From contig NC_081409.1 of the NCBI RefSeq assembly GCF_030272615.1, forward strand, positions 648,616,468-648,680,467: a DNA stretch of 64,000 nucleotides, read 5' to 3'. The DNA is from Cryptomeria japonica. Its lineage: Eukaryota; Streptophyta; Pinopsida; Cupressales; Cupressaceae. The notes beneath the pieces are model-generated. The model was not told the origin of the DNA, searched no databases, and saw only the letters and a list, made by a program, of their open reading frames with translations. Positions 1-11,988 of the stretch are shown here, piece after piece (position 1 is the first letter of the stretch; every line of letters begins with the position of its first letter). The position numbers were made by a program, and so were the translations under genes.

Positions 1-10
1 TCGCAAGAAC

Positions 11-658
11 ATGGAAAAAGTGCACAAACTGTATGAGGAAATCAGAAAGCAAGAAGAGTTTGAAGCACTATTAGCCAGAAGGTTACCGAAAGGCAAAGGT
101 AAGTATAAAGGAAAACTACCTTTGAAATGTTTCAATTGTGATAAGATAAGACATATGGCTTCTAACTGTCCTGACAAAGATTCTACTGAAAAGAGAGATT
201 ACCGAGATGACAGACTGAAAGATAATCATTACAGAGAACACCGAGACTTTAGAAGAAGAGATAGAAAGTCATGCCTAATCGCTGATGAGGAATCAAATGA
301 TGATAAATCAGATGAAACTGAAACAAAGGAAGTAGTTTATGTGGCTATCAAAGATGGATTAGATGAAGAAAGGTATGAAGAAAAAGCCCTAATATCTCAC
401 ATAAATACTAATGATTCCTTGATCATAGATAGTGGATGCTCACATCACATGACAGGTGATAAACACAAATTTGTTACATTAGAAGATTATGATGGAGGCT
501 ATGTAAGATTTGGTAATGATGCACCATGTCTGATAAAAGGTAAAGGATCTATAACACTTCTTGACAATGCAAGATGCAATGACGTTTATTGGGTTGAAGG
601 TTTGAAATACAATTTATTGAGTGTAGCACAGCTAAACAATACAGGTTTCCGAATATAA
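11..658 (+). pseudogene. Copia-1 gag C-terminus and aspartic protease (partial)
   Basis: The start is set by the window edge, not by a true initiation codon. A single CCHC knuckle, CFNCDKIRHMASNC (about residues 40-53), has Arg where Gly usually precedes the His. It is followed by a charged Asp/Glu/Arg-rich linker and then the retropepsin motif DSGCSHHMTGD, about residues 141-151. The tail (GLKYNLLSVAQLN) is the usual lead into the copia pre-integrase region. The frame ends at a TAA that replaces a sense codon: the same frame continues with recognisable pre-integrase sequence. In the family, gag packages RNA and the protease cuts the polyprotein. This copy cannot make a full polyprotein. Confidence 0.9.
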
Positions 659-1900
659 TTTCAGAAAGGAATTGTCAAAGTTCATGACAAGCATCTAAAG
701 TTAGCTACTACCAAGACACAAACAAAAGGTAACACATTTCACCTTGCCTCAACTCGGAACAAGTGTTTGTATGCAAAGATAGATGATACCTGGTTATGGC
801 ATAAAAAGTTTTGTCATGTAAATTTTGATAATCTGATCAAAATAAGCAAGAAGCATCGAGTAAGAGGTCTACCGAGTCTTGAAAAACCTGAGAATGCTAT
901 GTGCCGAGGATGCCAGATGGGTAAGATGACAAGATAAAGCTTTACAAGTAAGTCCTACACTTCTAAGGGAATTTTAGATCTTGTGCACACTGATCTTTGT
1001 GGTCCTATGAAAGTTCAAAGTTATTATGGTGATAAATATTTCATATTATTTGTGGATGATTACTCAAGGATGATGTCAGTAATGTTTTTAAAAGAAAAAT
1101 CAAAAGCTTTTCAAATGTTTAAATGGTACAAGGCAAGAGTTGAAAATGAAACAGGAAGACAACTGAAATGTCTTATATCAGATAGAGGAGAGTTCACATC
1201 TAATGAGTTCAACTTATTCTGCAATGATCATGGTATAAAAAGATAAGTCTCTGCACCAAGAACTCCACAACAAAATTGGATCGCTGAGAGAAGAAACAGA
1301 TCTATTGTGGATTATGCCAGAACCCTGATGATTGAAAAGAAAGTGTCACAAACATTTTGGAGAGAAGCAATAAGCACAGCAGTTTACACCCTGAATCGAG
1401 TACAACTGAAGAAAGGAACTTTGAAGACACCATATGAGATCTGGTATGACAAGAAACCTAATGTAAGTTACTTCAAAATCTTTGGAAGTAGATGCTATGT
1501 TCACAAAGATGATAGAAATGACAAGTTTGATCAGAAAAGTGAAGAAGGAACATTTCTTGGTTATTCTTCTAGAAGTAAAGCATTTAAATGTCTAATCAAA
1601 TCATCTAACAAAATAGTAGAAAGTGCAAATGTGAAAATTGATGAATTTGCAGAAAGAAATGATGAAGGAAACTCCAAAGAACCAGAAGATTATGATGAAT
1701 TTGTCTATGTTCAACCGACAAGTCTTACCGAGAGAACTGTTGAAGAAAATGAAGAGAATATCCAGTTACCGAGTGATGAAGAAGATCATACAGAACCTAC
1801 CGAGCCTGTATTAGCCAAGTATGTCAGAAGACATCATGCATCAAGTCAGATTATAGGAGATAAGGATGATCTAGTGATGACAAGGAACAAACTGAGACAG
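659..1900 (+). pseudogene. Copia-1 integrase
   Basis: Reading stays in the gag-protease frame. The HHCC zinc site is visible as WHKKFCHVNFDN followed by CRGCQMGK (about 800-925). The catalytic core has Asp in HTDLCGPM and in SDRGEF, with the downstream Glu region around ERRNRSIVDYARTLM at 1280-1330. The C-terminal GSRCYVHKDD and FLGYSSRSKAFKC blocks (1490-1595) are typical of copia integrases. Three in-frame stops (near 656, 935 and 1244) interrupt it. After about 1630 the sequence becomes an acidic, low-complexity linker between integrase and RT. Confidence 0.9.
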
Positions 1901-3446
1901 AACACATGTCTGGTATCTGAATTTGAACCGAGGATAGTGAAAGAGGCATTTAACAGTGAAGATTGGATAAATGCTATGACAGAAGAGATTGATCAAATCA
2001 AGAAGAATGACATATGGACACTAGTCCCAAGACTGAAGGACAAAAATGTAATCGGTACAAAGTGGATTTTCAGAAACAAGCTGAATGAAAAAGGTGAGGT
2101 CATTCGAAATAAAGCAAGATTAGTTTGCAAAGGTTATGCCTAAGAAGAAAGAATTGATTATGGTGAGACTTTTGCACCTGTGGCAAGACTTGAAGGAATA
2201 AGAACATTGTTGGCATATGCTGCTTTCAAGAATTTCAAGGTATATCAAATGCATGTCAAATCTGCATTTCTGAATGGTATATTAGAAGAAGTTTTTATTG
2301 AACAAGGATTTGGTTGAAGACAAGAATAAAGATCAGGTATGTAAATTGAACAAAGCTTTATATGGTCTGAAACAAGCACCTAGAGCATGGTATGAAAGAT
2401 TGCACTCTTATTTAATCAAGATTGGTTTTATAAGAACAAGTGAAAACAGTAACATGTACATGAAGAATGATGAAAATGGAATACTGATCTCAGCCATATT
2501 TGTTGATGATATTATCTTTTGTGGAAATGACTCTCTATGCAAGAACTTTGGAAATGAAATGAGCAAAGAATTTGAGATGTCATTAATCGGTGAGATAAAG
2601 TATTTCATAGGTTTACAGATACCGCAAATGAAAGATGAGATTTTCATTACTCAATCCAAGTACATAAAGGAAATCTTGAAGAAATTTGTAATGGAGGATT
2701 CAAAACCAGTAAGTACTCCTATGATTACCAACTGTAAACTATCAAAGAATGATGAATCTGCATATGTTGATGAGATACTTTACCGATCCATGATTGGAAA
2801 GCTACAATATGTTGTTCACAATAGGCCAGATATAACACATGCAGTAGGTATAGTTGCAAGATTCTCTGCAGATCCCAAGGAAACACACATGACAACAATC
2901 AAGAGAATTTTTCAGATACTTGAAAGGCACTGAAGATTATGGCTTAGTATATCAGAAAGGAAATGTTTTTGATTTAAAAGTTTATACTGATGTTGATTGG
3001 GCAGGCAACATTGATGACAGAAAAAACACAAGTGGAGGAGCTTTCTTTTTAGGAGAAAAACTAGTGAGTTGGCTGAGCAAGAAATAAGGATGTGTTTCAC
3101 AGTCAACAGCAGAAGCTGAATACGTTGCTGCAGCATTGAATTGTACCAATATAGCATGGATCAAACAACTGTTGGAAGGTATAAATGAGCAAATTACCGA
3201 TTCAGTAACTATATTCTGTGACAATACTAGTGCCATAAACATTTCAAAGAATCCTGTTATGCACTCTAAGACAAAGCACATCACTATCCAAATCTTAGAG
3301 AAGAAGCTCAAGAGAAGAAAGTGGTGTTGGAGTATGTTAGCACAAAGGAACAAATAGCAGATATCTTCACCAAGCCACTACCAAGGGAGACTTTTGAGTA
3401 TCTCAGAAGTAAGTTAGGGGTCCTACCCCTATCTTCCATTCACTGA
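1901..3446 (+). pseudogene. Copia-1 reverse transcriptase and RNase H
   Basis: RT begins around the DWINAMTEEIDQI block (about 1960) and continues through VIGTKWIFRNKL, YGLKQAPRAWYERL (about 2360-2400) and the catalytic FVDDIIF motif (about 2500-2520, usually YVDD). RNase H shows VYTDVDWAGN, STAEAEYVAA and CDNTSAINISKNP (2980-3260). The polyprotein ends near 3444 with a TGA after a short hydrophobic tail. Damage: TAA near 2141, a frameshift near 2300, a frameshift near 2910, a stop near 3085 and a frameshift near 3290. Each broken piece reads correctly in another frame, so these are indels and substitutions rather than missing domains. Confidence 0.92.
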
Positions 3447-3820
3447 CCGAGTTCGGTGAAAGCATCAATTCGATGACTCTACAGAATATCTTTTAAGAGT
3501 TGACGCTGATTTACACACTTTAGGATGTTTTCTAAAGGTGTGCAGGAAATAAATGCAGGGAACAGGAATTGAAGACAAAATGCTCTGACCGAGACTAAGT
3601 TGACACATAATAGCAGGAAATCACTTCATACAGGAAGAAATTATGTTTTAGTTCTTTACTTTTTGGCATTGTTGTCAAAGGGGGAGAGGACTTAAGAAAA
3701 GGGGAGAAGACTAATGTATGGGGGAGAAGACTGATGATAGGAGGAGAGCATTTCAGCATTTCAGAATCTCACAGCAATCCAAATCAATTAGGTCATATCA
3801 ATTGGTTTTGCCATCAATGC
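3447..3820 (+). other. Copia-1 3' untranslated stretch before the polypurine tract
   Basis: No coding signal. It contains repeated purine-rich runs (GGGGAGA types near 3680-3745), the usual look of the spacer between copia pol and the 3' LTR. Confidence 0.6.
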
Positions 3821-3833
3821 TAAAGGGGGAGAT
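3821..3833 (+). promoter_or_regulatory. Copia-1 polypurine tract (plus-strand primer site)
   Basis: TAAAGGGGGAGAT sits directly before TGTTGGCAT. The same purine run and LTR start recur in NA-2 (11977-11995) and, on the minus strand, in NA-3 (51530-51550) and E (27175-27195). Confidence 0.85.
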
Positions 3834-3873
3834 TGTTGGCATTATAACAGACAAGGGAGATTGTTGGCATTTC
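3831..3873 (+). repeat. 28-bp duplication at the LTR start
   Basis: GATTGTTGGCATT at 3831 recurs as GATTGTTGGCATTT at 3859, with a purine run AAGGGA before both. The polypurine-tract/LTR junction is therefore present twice, 28 bases apart. Confidence 0.7.
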
Positions 3874-5309
3874 AATAAGGATATTGAGAAGGTGGTTGAT
3901 GATTATGGATATAACTGCTAAAGGATGTTTACTATCTTAATATAATTATTTTTTCATTGATGTCAAGAAATTGATTTTCTAATTCAGTATGATGTCGCCA
4001 TATCTTGAGAAGTATGAATTGATGAGTATAAAGATGTCGGTAAAAGACACAGAAAGAATGTGATGAATAAGGGGAGGAATAAGTTATTCAATGGGCAACT
4101 ATTACCGAGTTAGAAAATGATGAGATCATGATGTTTAGATTGTTTTGATATCCTACATATGTTATTGATTGTAAGGTTAATACTATACTATGTTACCGAG
4201 CAAAGAACCTAGTCGGTAAACCCTAAGGTTATCGCTATCGTTTAATGGAGGCGGTATGTCTACCGAGTGAAGTTCAATATTTACCGAGTTGCAACCGAGT
4301 AATAACAGAATGTATTGAATGAATAAAAGCATTATTTAATGAAGGAAGTTGATGAGCTGGTTATGATTAAATGATTGGTATGTAATGAATGAAGTTTGTT
4401 AAAGAATCTATGGCAAAGGAAAATCGGCAAGAAGATCTACAGCGCAGATTGAACCGCTATACCCTAGCACAAGTTCCAAGAAATGTATGCAAGTTCCAAG
4501 GCGGGGTAAAATGTTTTTAGATCGAAGGATACATTGAACCTGGTCAAGTTTGAAGATCTGATGGCTATGATTGATCATGGGAAATGTGATCAAGGAGATT
4601 AAGCGGTTGGCAAATTATAAATAAGGAACTGTTGATAAACAATGTATGCGGGCAAGTGTATGCACAGGGATGCTGCATAGTGATTACCGAGCATAGAAGC
4701 TTGAAGACCTGTTTGAATAACAAAGTATAGAGCTCAGCAGATGGACAAGATAAGTCCTATGACTAAATTGCATTGAGCAAATAAGAATCTGCTTTAGCAT
4801 TTTAGATGTGAAGTTGCAGATATATTTTTATTACTGTTATTTTGTAAAGTGACAGAAAATCTCTTAACCGAGTGGACTTAACAGTCTTATTTGTAAAACC
4901 CTCTAGCAAGGTGACATTCTGATTGAGTGTTTGAAATCCTTTAACAAGGTCACTTCTAACAGGGTGAAGATCCTAATAGATCTGAGGGAAATCCCTTAAC
5001 CGGGTAACATCTAGCAATGTGCTTGTAATCTTTAACAGGATTTTCTTTTAACCGAGCATACTCTAGCAAAGTGTATTTCTTAGTGGGTCCGAAATCCCAC
5101 AGTGGTTTTTCCTTATTTGGGTTTCCACGTTAAATCTGGTGTTATAAGTGTTATGATGTTTATATGCCTATGAGTTTGAATGTTTAGCAGTTTTGGTTAT
5201 ATCGCTGAAGTATATGTTACCGAGGTTGAATCTGTTGTTTTTATGGAAGATTAAGTTTGTGTGATTCACCCCCCCTCTCATCTTATTAGCTTGGCATCTG
5301 TACTTAACA
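3834..5309 (+). repeat. Copia-1 3' LTR
   Basis: It starts TGTTGGCAT right after the polypurine tract and ends TTAACA at 5309, just past a run of C and CTCTCATCTT. It is about 1.45 kb. A block of CTAGCAAGG/TAACAGGG-like motifs at 4895-5075 precedes a conserved TTTGGGTTTCCACGT block near 5115-5130. The start is doubled: a second TGTTGGCAT lies 28 bases downstream at 3862, so either could be the true terminus. The partner LTR is outside the window, so the ends rest on motif and comparison with other elements here. Confidence 0.78.
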
Positions 5310-6786
5310 TTAAGGATTAGAACTATCAGATATATTTCCCTTGCTTTGCTTTTTCCCATTTTTATGGGATTGTATTTCATTTATCTAATACAAAGTAATG
5401 CATACATGGTGGTCAAGTTTCCCCAAACTCCCACTTATGTTATGAAGTATCATTGCCTAGCCGTGGGGAGGCTTTAAAACCCCTAAGTCTTTTAAAGACT
5501 TATGTATTTAAAGAAAGATGTAAATTAATTTTTAATAATTAGTTATTATATGAATGTTGTAAAAAATTATATTTCTTAGCAACATTAAATAATAACTAAT
5601 TATTCAAATTAATTATTTTTTGTATATAGAAAATTTCCTAGCACCATATTCTATAAGGAAATTATTTTTTTGCATCGTTTTAGCCTTTTGGGTTCAATAT
5701 TTTTCACCCATCGACACATTGAAACTGTAAAATGAATATTCTAATTGGATAATTTATAAATCCAATTAGTATTTATTATTTGTGTCTTTAATGTTTATCT
5801 CCAATATGCATATGGAGGGAAAATATTAAATCCAAAAGAGGGAAAGTTATCTCATGAGTTTGGGGTTGTATTTGAGCTTAAGGTGCAGTTGTCCATGAGT
5901 TTGTGCCAGTTCTCTAGCTGGTAAGACTTGATTTTGAGTGTTTCATGGGTCAACCTTCAGTTGACCAAGAGTTTACGCTAGATTTCACACATTTATGCAG
6001 AATTTGAAGCCTTTTTTAGGGGGGTTTCTTTCTCTACTCAGATTTTGGAGATATTTTTGACTTGGAGATCACTCTTGTATGCTTTCAGTTGACTTGCAGT
6101 CATCTTATCCTTGCCTTTGGAAGGCCTTTTTTATAAAGGAAGCAAGGATTTCATTAGAGGAGGTTCGGGATTTTTTTTTTAAGCTTGGCAGAGATTTCTT
6201 TCTTGTAAACCATTTACAGTTTTGACAACGAATTCAATAAAATATCAGTTTATGCCTTCACATTTCTGTGCTTATTTTTCATTGTGTGATTGAGAGTAAT
6301 TATCATATTGTGTTATTCATCAAATAACCTTTTTGAAATTTCTGTCTCATGCATGAATCACAGGTTATGCATTGCGATTTTTTAGTTTAATTGTTTGAGA
6401 AGGTCATTTCCTTTCAATTTTTTCTGAGTAAAGATCCTTTGCATGAAACATTTTTTGTGGTATAGATTGAGAGATGTTATGCGTGTAAAACAAGTGGCTT
6501 TAGAAGAGTTTCTCTATCATTTTTTCAGATCATATGGTGTATCACCCTATTTAGGTTGTTAATTTCCTTTCCATCTTTATTTTTTTCCCTTTACCTTTTC
6601 ACAAAAAAGCTTTTTTCCAAGGTCTTGTTAGAATAGGTGATCCATCAGTATCAGTAACAGGCCTATCCAGAGGTCCAATCATACCAATAGTTTACCCATA
6701 GATTTATGATTGTTCCCATGTTATCCCAAAGTGCTAGGTTTTAATAACTTAGTTTTCAGGTGCACTTTTGGGCCTTAACAATAACA
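5310..6786 (+). other. Gene-free stretch, probably LTR sequence of an unrelated element
   Basis: No ORF with recognisable content. Near 6129 there is a TATA-like TTTTTTATAAAGG, and near 6230 a poly(A)-signal-like AATAAAAT. The stretch ends TTAACAATAACA immediately before a primer binding site at 6789. This order (TATA, polyadenylation signal, terminal CA, primer site) is that of a 5' LTR, but by eye the sequence does not match the 3' LTR of NA-2. Its left end was not found. Confidence 0.45.
5523..5614. repeat. Long AT-rich inverted repeat (hairpin)
   Basis: A left arm at 5523-5559 and a right arm at 5580-5614 are near-perfect reverse complements (about 35 bases each, with a few mismatches and gaps), separated by about 20 bases. 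Just upstream, TAAGTCTTT and AAAGACTTA near 5485-5505 form a second short hairpin. It resembles a MITE-like or stem-loop element; no target duplication was confirmed. Confidence 0.6.
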
Positions 6787-6788
6787 CT

Positions 6789-6800
6789 TGGTATCAGAGC
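6789..6800 (+). promoter_or_regulatory. NA-2 primer binding site (initiator tRNA-Met type)
   Basis: TGGTATCAGAGC is the standard plant copia minus-strand primer site. It lies two bases after a possible LTR end ATAACA (6786), or eight after TTAACA (6780). Confidence 0.85.
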
Positions 6801-6854
6801 CTAGTTCCTCTGAGGAAGCTTATCCGCTTGAGGAAGATCCGGGAGATTGATTTT

Positions 6855-8037
6855 ATGGATTCCGGTTTTCGGAGACAACTCAATGTGGCACATGAGGATC
6901 TTGATGCAACTAGAAATGAGATATGTACCCTGAAGAAGAACTGGAATGTTGTTGATGAATTCATTAGTGAGCTGAAGGATCAAGCAAGTGTCTGCAAAGA
7001 GAAGAAGGAATTGATGGACAAGTTGAAGGAGAAAGAAGATCAGATCATGGAATATAAGGACAAAGTTGATGAAGTTAACAAGCTTGAGAGAGAAAATGTT
7101 GCCTTGAAGAATGAGATGCAATCCATTGTAATGAGGCTGACCAAGGAAATTGAGGAACATAAGAAGAATGAAGAGAATGTCGCACAATCATTGAAGGTTA
7201 AGAGTTGATGAATGCTTCAGGCTTACCTATGAGAATGATCAGTTGAAGCTTGAGTTGACACAATCAAGGAATATTGGTCAAGAACTTGAAAGATAGATTG
7301 CTACCTTGAGAGATGAATTTGCTACTGCTAATGAGTACAAAGACAAATTCAAAGCTAGCTCAGCAAGGCTTGATGAGATGCTGGAAAGTCAGAGGCATGG
7401 AAAGGATATGCGAGGCCTAGGATTTGAGAAAGGTGAATCGTCTGAATTAGGACAAGGCAATGCAAAACCTGATCAAAAGAAGAGCAAGAATCCTCCAGTA
7501 AGACAACCTAATGCTCATAAATTCAATGGTAGATGTTTTACTTGCAATAAGTTTGGTCATATGGCAAGTCAGTGTTGAAGTAGGATGAATAATGGAATTA
7601 TGAACAGTAACACTATGATGAACAATATGAATAATATTCCTACCTTTACCGGTCAGTGTTTCATATGCAATAACTTTGGACACAAGTCAAATAGGTGTAG
7701 AGCAGTAATGAATAACTTTTAGAATAAAAGATGTTATGCTTGTGAAATATTTGGACATATTGCTAATCAGTGCAGGACAAGACCAAATCAGATGAACTTC
7801 AAACATATGCAGAATAATGCTATTTGCAAAGCATGCAACAATACCAGTCACATTGCAAAGTAGTACAGAAGCAAAAACAGTGCTCGAGTAGACAAGAACA
7901 AATCAGATTAAAAGGGAAACGAAAAGGTAGATGAGATCAGAGATCAACATAAGAAGATGTGGGTAAAGAAGGATGAATCTAAGGCAGATAATGGATCTGT
8001 ACCTGAATCTGATGCAGGACCTTCACCCGGTAGCTAG
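6855..8037 (+). pseudogene. NA-2 ORF1: coiled-coil protein with CCHC zinc knuckles (gag-like)
   Basis: The start is the ATG of MDSGFRRQLN at 6855, because the same position is used in NA-3 and upstream sequence is the primer-site leader. The N-terminal 200 residues are strongly charged heptad-like sequence (for example NEICTLKKN and LKEKEDQIMEYKDKV), predicted coiled coil. Then come three good knuckles, CFTCNKFGHMASQC, CFICNNFGHKSNRC and CYACEIFGHIANQC, and a fourth, CKACNNTSHIAK, which has lost its last Cys. A frameshift lies near 7205 and in-frame stops near 7286, 7576, 7720, 7861 and 7908. Role by analogy: RNA-binding capsid-like protein. I see no classic copia gag domain, so capsid function is inference. 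Confidence 0.75.
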
Positions 8038-8434
8038 GGCTTTTGGCCTTAAGGGGAGGCAAATTCATGCAAATATTTAGTACCCTTGATGAGATCTATA
8101 GTCGATGGATTATAGATGGAAGAAATTGAATTTCAGTTGATATCCGGGATTCAGATGGGTGATTTTGGCATCCAGTAGTTAAATAGGTCATCCGGTTGGA
8201 TATCTGAGGCGCATTTATTTCAAAATGAAATTAGGGTTTGTAAAGATAAAAGGACAAATACGAGGGTTATTATTCACTTTGCAAATAGTGTTTTTGAGCT
8301 GCAGAAGCAAACGATCAAGGCTTCCAGGCGATCAGTGAGCTAAAATCGATCCAGCGACTGATCTAGGGCATTTGACAGTTAGTTGAGGTATTTTTCGAAG
8401 AGCATTTCTGAGTTTGGTTTTTTGAAAATTTGAA
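8038..8434 (+). other. NA-2 spacer between ORF1 and ORF2
   Basis: About 400 bases with no coding signal and no splice or frameshift site that I can identify. A spacer of the same size separates the ORFs in NA-3 and NA-D, so ORF2 is probably a separate translation unit or comes from a spliced RNA. Confidence 0.5.
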
Positions 8435-11400
8435 ATGGCATCCTCGTCCTCCATTGCTACTCCACTGGTTGTTGAGATCAAGGATAGACCTCGTCCTGTG
8501 TTTAAGAAGCACCCTTACAAATCCATGAAGGTCGACTCGGTTGGAGCCTTCTCATCCATTTTGCACGAAGTTTTGTATATAGATGATGTACGAGCCTAGA
8601 TTCACTATGAGATCAAAGAAACTAGCACTGAGGATATCTTGGACCTATATACCGACAACATCATGGATGAAATCGACAACCCTAAGCCAAAATTTATGCA
8701 ATTGCAGAGAAAGGGTTTTACTTAGTTTGTGAAATTTACGTCGTTCGATAAAAATGAATGGGTGAGGTATGTATTGAGCAGAATTAATGCATAATTTATA
8801 TGTCTAGACCAACCCTATAAAATTAGTTTAGAAGCAATTAGGGTGGTAACTTGTTTGAATCAAACTGGTGACAAGATAGGGTTACTCAAGGTTACAAACC
8901 CTACTGTCAACAAGTTAACCAGTGCAGAGTTTTATGGACTCTCAATGAAGATCAACACAATCAAGGAAGATGATGTTAAGTTTGCTACAATGGTAATTGG
9001 TTACAAGGTATATCAATCTAATCGACTGAATTTTGTATCCGGCATTGCCATCCATGCGGTCTACTAGATGGTTAAGGAAGATGCTCATTATGATATGTGT
9101 GGTGTTCTGTTGGAGGAATTGAAGATAAATTTGAAGAAAATTAAGCAAGATAAAAAGCATGTCTTCAAATTTGGTTCCTTGGTTATCTGTTTGGCACTGC
9201 ACTTCATGAATCAGATCCCCGAAACCGGTAGTGCAGTGGGATTTTGACAGACCAGTGGCCCAACAGATTAAGCAGGGTCTTGGCAGACTTGGTAACAAAG
9301 ACAATAAAAATGCTGCATTATGGGCATTCTTCAAGACCTTTCAGGACAAGATGAAACAAAGTCAGAATCCCCAAGGAAATTGTGAAGAAATATGAAGGGA
9401 CAATCTGTTTCATGGTAAATAAAGATGAATGTCTCATGGAATCTGTTCCACCCCAGACAGTGTGGATAATGCCTATGGGTCGAGGTTTATGCAAGGACTT
9501 TGGATGCTTACGCACAACACCTGCTTAACGCTCTGGTGGATGCTAAAGAAGAAAGGTTCAAAAATTGCAAGGAAAAATCAATGGAATTGCACACCAAGTT
9601 CACCGAACCGGCTAGGAAAAGAAGTTCCCAAGATAGTAGAAGAAATGCTTGTTGAGGAAGGTCACCCTCGAGAGAAAGTCAGGGCTACAAGAGTTACAAG
9701 GGATGCAGTTGAAAAAGTGAAGAAACAAAAGATTGCACCTACTCCAGTCAAGTGAAGGTGACAGGGTCCTCTCCTGCTCCGGTGAAGACACCTCCTACTG
9801 AATCAGAACCCTCCAGTTAATCTACAAAAGGGAAAGGTGTTCTGAGGAAGAAGCAAAAACCCCAAAGGAAGTATGTGGCAGTTTCTCTGGTGGCATCTAA
9901 AATGGATTCAAATGCGGACATTCCAAAGGTGCAAAAGAAAGGAGAATTTGCAAGAGTAATTCGGAAACCCCAATCTGGTGCTGAGAAGAAAGGGCTGGAG
10001 GAGAAGAAGGCAAAGTCTAATCCTCTACCGGCAAGCAAGCCTAAGCGAGGAAAGAAGATAAAATCTGACTTGGATGAGGCAATAGAATCTAGTAAGATGA
10101 AGACTACCCAAACAGAGTAACATATTATTCCTTCTTTGTCTACTCAAGAGTTAATTGATGAAATTATTAAAGATGGAAATTTGAAGAACATTTCTGTATA
10201 TTATGAAAACATGGATGATAAGGATAAGAGATAGATTGAGGAAGCTGTAGTTTTGTACTTGGATGTATTTAGTAAAGCATTGATTGAATTAGAAAAATAT
10301 CTTCCAAAAGATTTGTACAGTTTAATTGACGCTAGGAGAAAACTTGCTAGTCAAATGGATAGAGAAATAAAGGAGAGTGAACTGGTCAATCAGTGCACCA
10401 GTATCACTATTGAGGAAATTGATAGATTAATTTTGTTAGCGACTAAAAAGGAATTCAGGAGCAAGCACAGAGTCAACAGCGTGATGGTTGGCCGAGTTGG
10501 AGAAATAAGGAGAGAAACCAGTGCAATCTCGAAGAAGTTTCTAACTGAGAACTGGCTAGTAGAAACTGTTTCACAAGATGAAGCCACTTAGTCAGAAAAT
10601 CCTCTAGTAAATGATGTAAATGAGGTCACTCAGGATGTTGCAGAGCAACAAATTTTGGATTATGTAGAGGTTGAGCCTGTTAAGGAGAATGTTAAATCAA
10701 CTGAGGTAGAGGATGGTGCACCAAATGGTGACACTGATGCACAAGAGGCACCCAAAGAAGACAAAACCAGGCAGGATGAGGTTGAGAATAAGGTAGAAGA
10801 AAAACAGGAGGAACTGGATAAAGGGAAGGGTACGGTAACAGAAACTACGATTCTAATGGCAATTGACACATAAAAAATTCAAAGCCAAGGGAGCTTTCCA
10901 CAATTTAATATTAGTTTTGACAAACCATTCAATCAGATGTCTCTGACAGAAAGGATGATTGCTACTGCTGCTCTCCAAGCACAAGCTAGTCAGGAGTTAG
11001 CACAATCTAAATCAGAAGAGAAGAGACTCATTGAGAAAACAGTTTCAGTTTTGAAACATATGGTACGAGAACTACAACTTGATGCTAATGACAGTTCATC
11101 TGGTAAGCTTCCGAACTTGATAGATCATATATCCACTTAGTTTGATTCTTTGACCAAGGCATCAACCAGGCAGGCTATGGAGAAATTTAAAGATGCCAAA
11201 ATTCAAACATTTTTGCAAATGATCAGCAATGATAAGGCTCAACTTGAAAAGGAATTAAAACTAATTGATGAGGCCTTAGTGGAAGGTAGTAAAATTTATA
11301 AGTCTTGTCTAGTTTTGACAAATTTTACTAGTGAAATAGATAAGCAAATAGATAATTACAAAGGTCAATTAGCTCAGATTTCTTAGGCTTATGATCCTAC

Positions 11401-11725
11401 AGCTAACTTAATTGACAGTATTGAAGGCCAAATTTTGACTATTATGGAGCATATTAGAAATTTTGAGAAGGAGAAGGAGGGAATGGTTAGGTAGATAGGT
11501 GAACTCCGGAACCTAATTGGTCCCTGGTTAGACACCTTAGTGTACCATAAGATGGAATGTATTCAAAACATGTCTCAGGAGACTCCAACTGAGATTGCAA
11601 CTATAGAATTTCATGCTTATATTTTGAATGGTTTTGTTTCAATTTTCGAGAAATTGCGGGCAAGTTGGAACACCTATATTGGGTTCCTTAAGATGGCATA
11701 TGCAGACATACTCAAGCATGTATAG
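8435..11725 (+). pseudogene. NA-2 ORF2: conserved unknown protein
   Basis: The start is ATG at 8435 (MASSSSIATP), matching MASRSSSAPT in NA-3. Conserved blocks: VLYIDDVRA, then WVRYVLSRI, FATMVIGYKVYQSNRLNFV and MCGVLLEELKINLKKIKQ. A basic Lys/Pro-rich stretch follows (9640-10080), then a helical region around LIDEIIKDGNLKNISVYYE and VMVGRVGEIRRETS, an acidic linker (10600-10850) and a helical C-terminus. Nearly everything reads in one frame, but 9230-9850 is shifted, and there are in-frame stops near 8597, 8722, 8790, 9065, 10118, 10232, 10589, 10871, 11138, 11384 and 11492. I do not recognise the family. Position downstream of gag-like ORF1 is the only functional clue. Confidence 0.72.
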
Positions 11726-11988
11726 ATTTGATCATCTGGTATGTGTGTATATATGTACAAAATATTTTGTTGCACACCCTATCTTTGGCATTTTTGTCAA
11801 AGAGGGAGAGATGGGGCAAAAAATGTACAAGCTGATTGAGTATACAATTCAGTGATGCAGATTTTTGGGTTATTGATCTAAGGGGGAGCCTTAGAATTCT
11901 TTCATTTTTTATCTGGTGTACATGCTTCACAGGTTTCAACACTTAGGCATTTTTCACAAGTGTTTCCATCAATGCCAAAGGGGGAGAT
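11726..11988 (+). other. NA-2 3' spacer with polypurine tract
   Basis: Non-coding, with purine runs AGAGGGAGAG (about 11802) and AAGGGGGAGCC (about 11880). The final tract CCAAAGGGGGAGAT (11975-11988) directly abuts the LTR start and is almost identical to that of Copia-1. Confidence 0.7.

Larger units (their letters stand above)
1..5309 (+). mobile_element. Copia-1: Ty1/copia LTR retrotransposon, 5' end outside the window
   Basis: Order on + is gag zinc knuckle and protease, integrase, reverse transcriptase, RNase H, polypurine tract, 3' LTR, which is the copia order (integrase before RT). The 5' LTR, primer site and gag N-terminus lie left of the window. Coding is broken by in-frame stops near 656, 935, 1244 and 2141, frameshifts near 2300, 2910 and 3290, and a further stop near 3085. 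The element is therefore a dead copy. Its proteins resemble element E on the minus strand (27550-31685), for example in the DSGCSHHMTGD protease motif. Confidence 0.93.
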
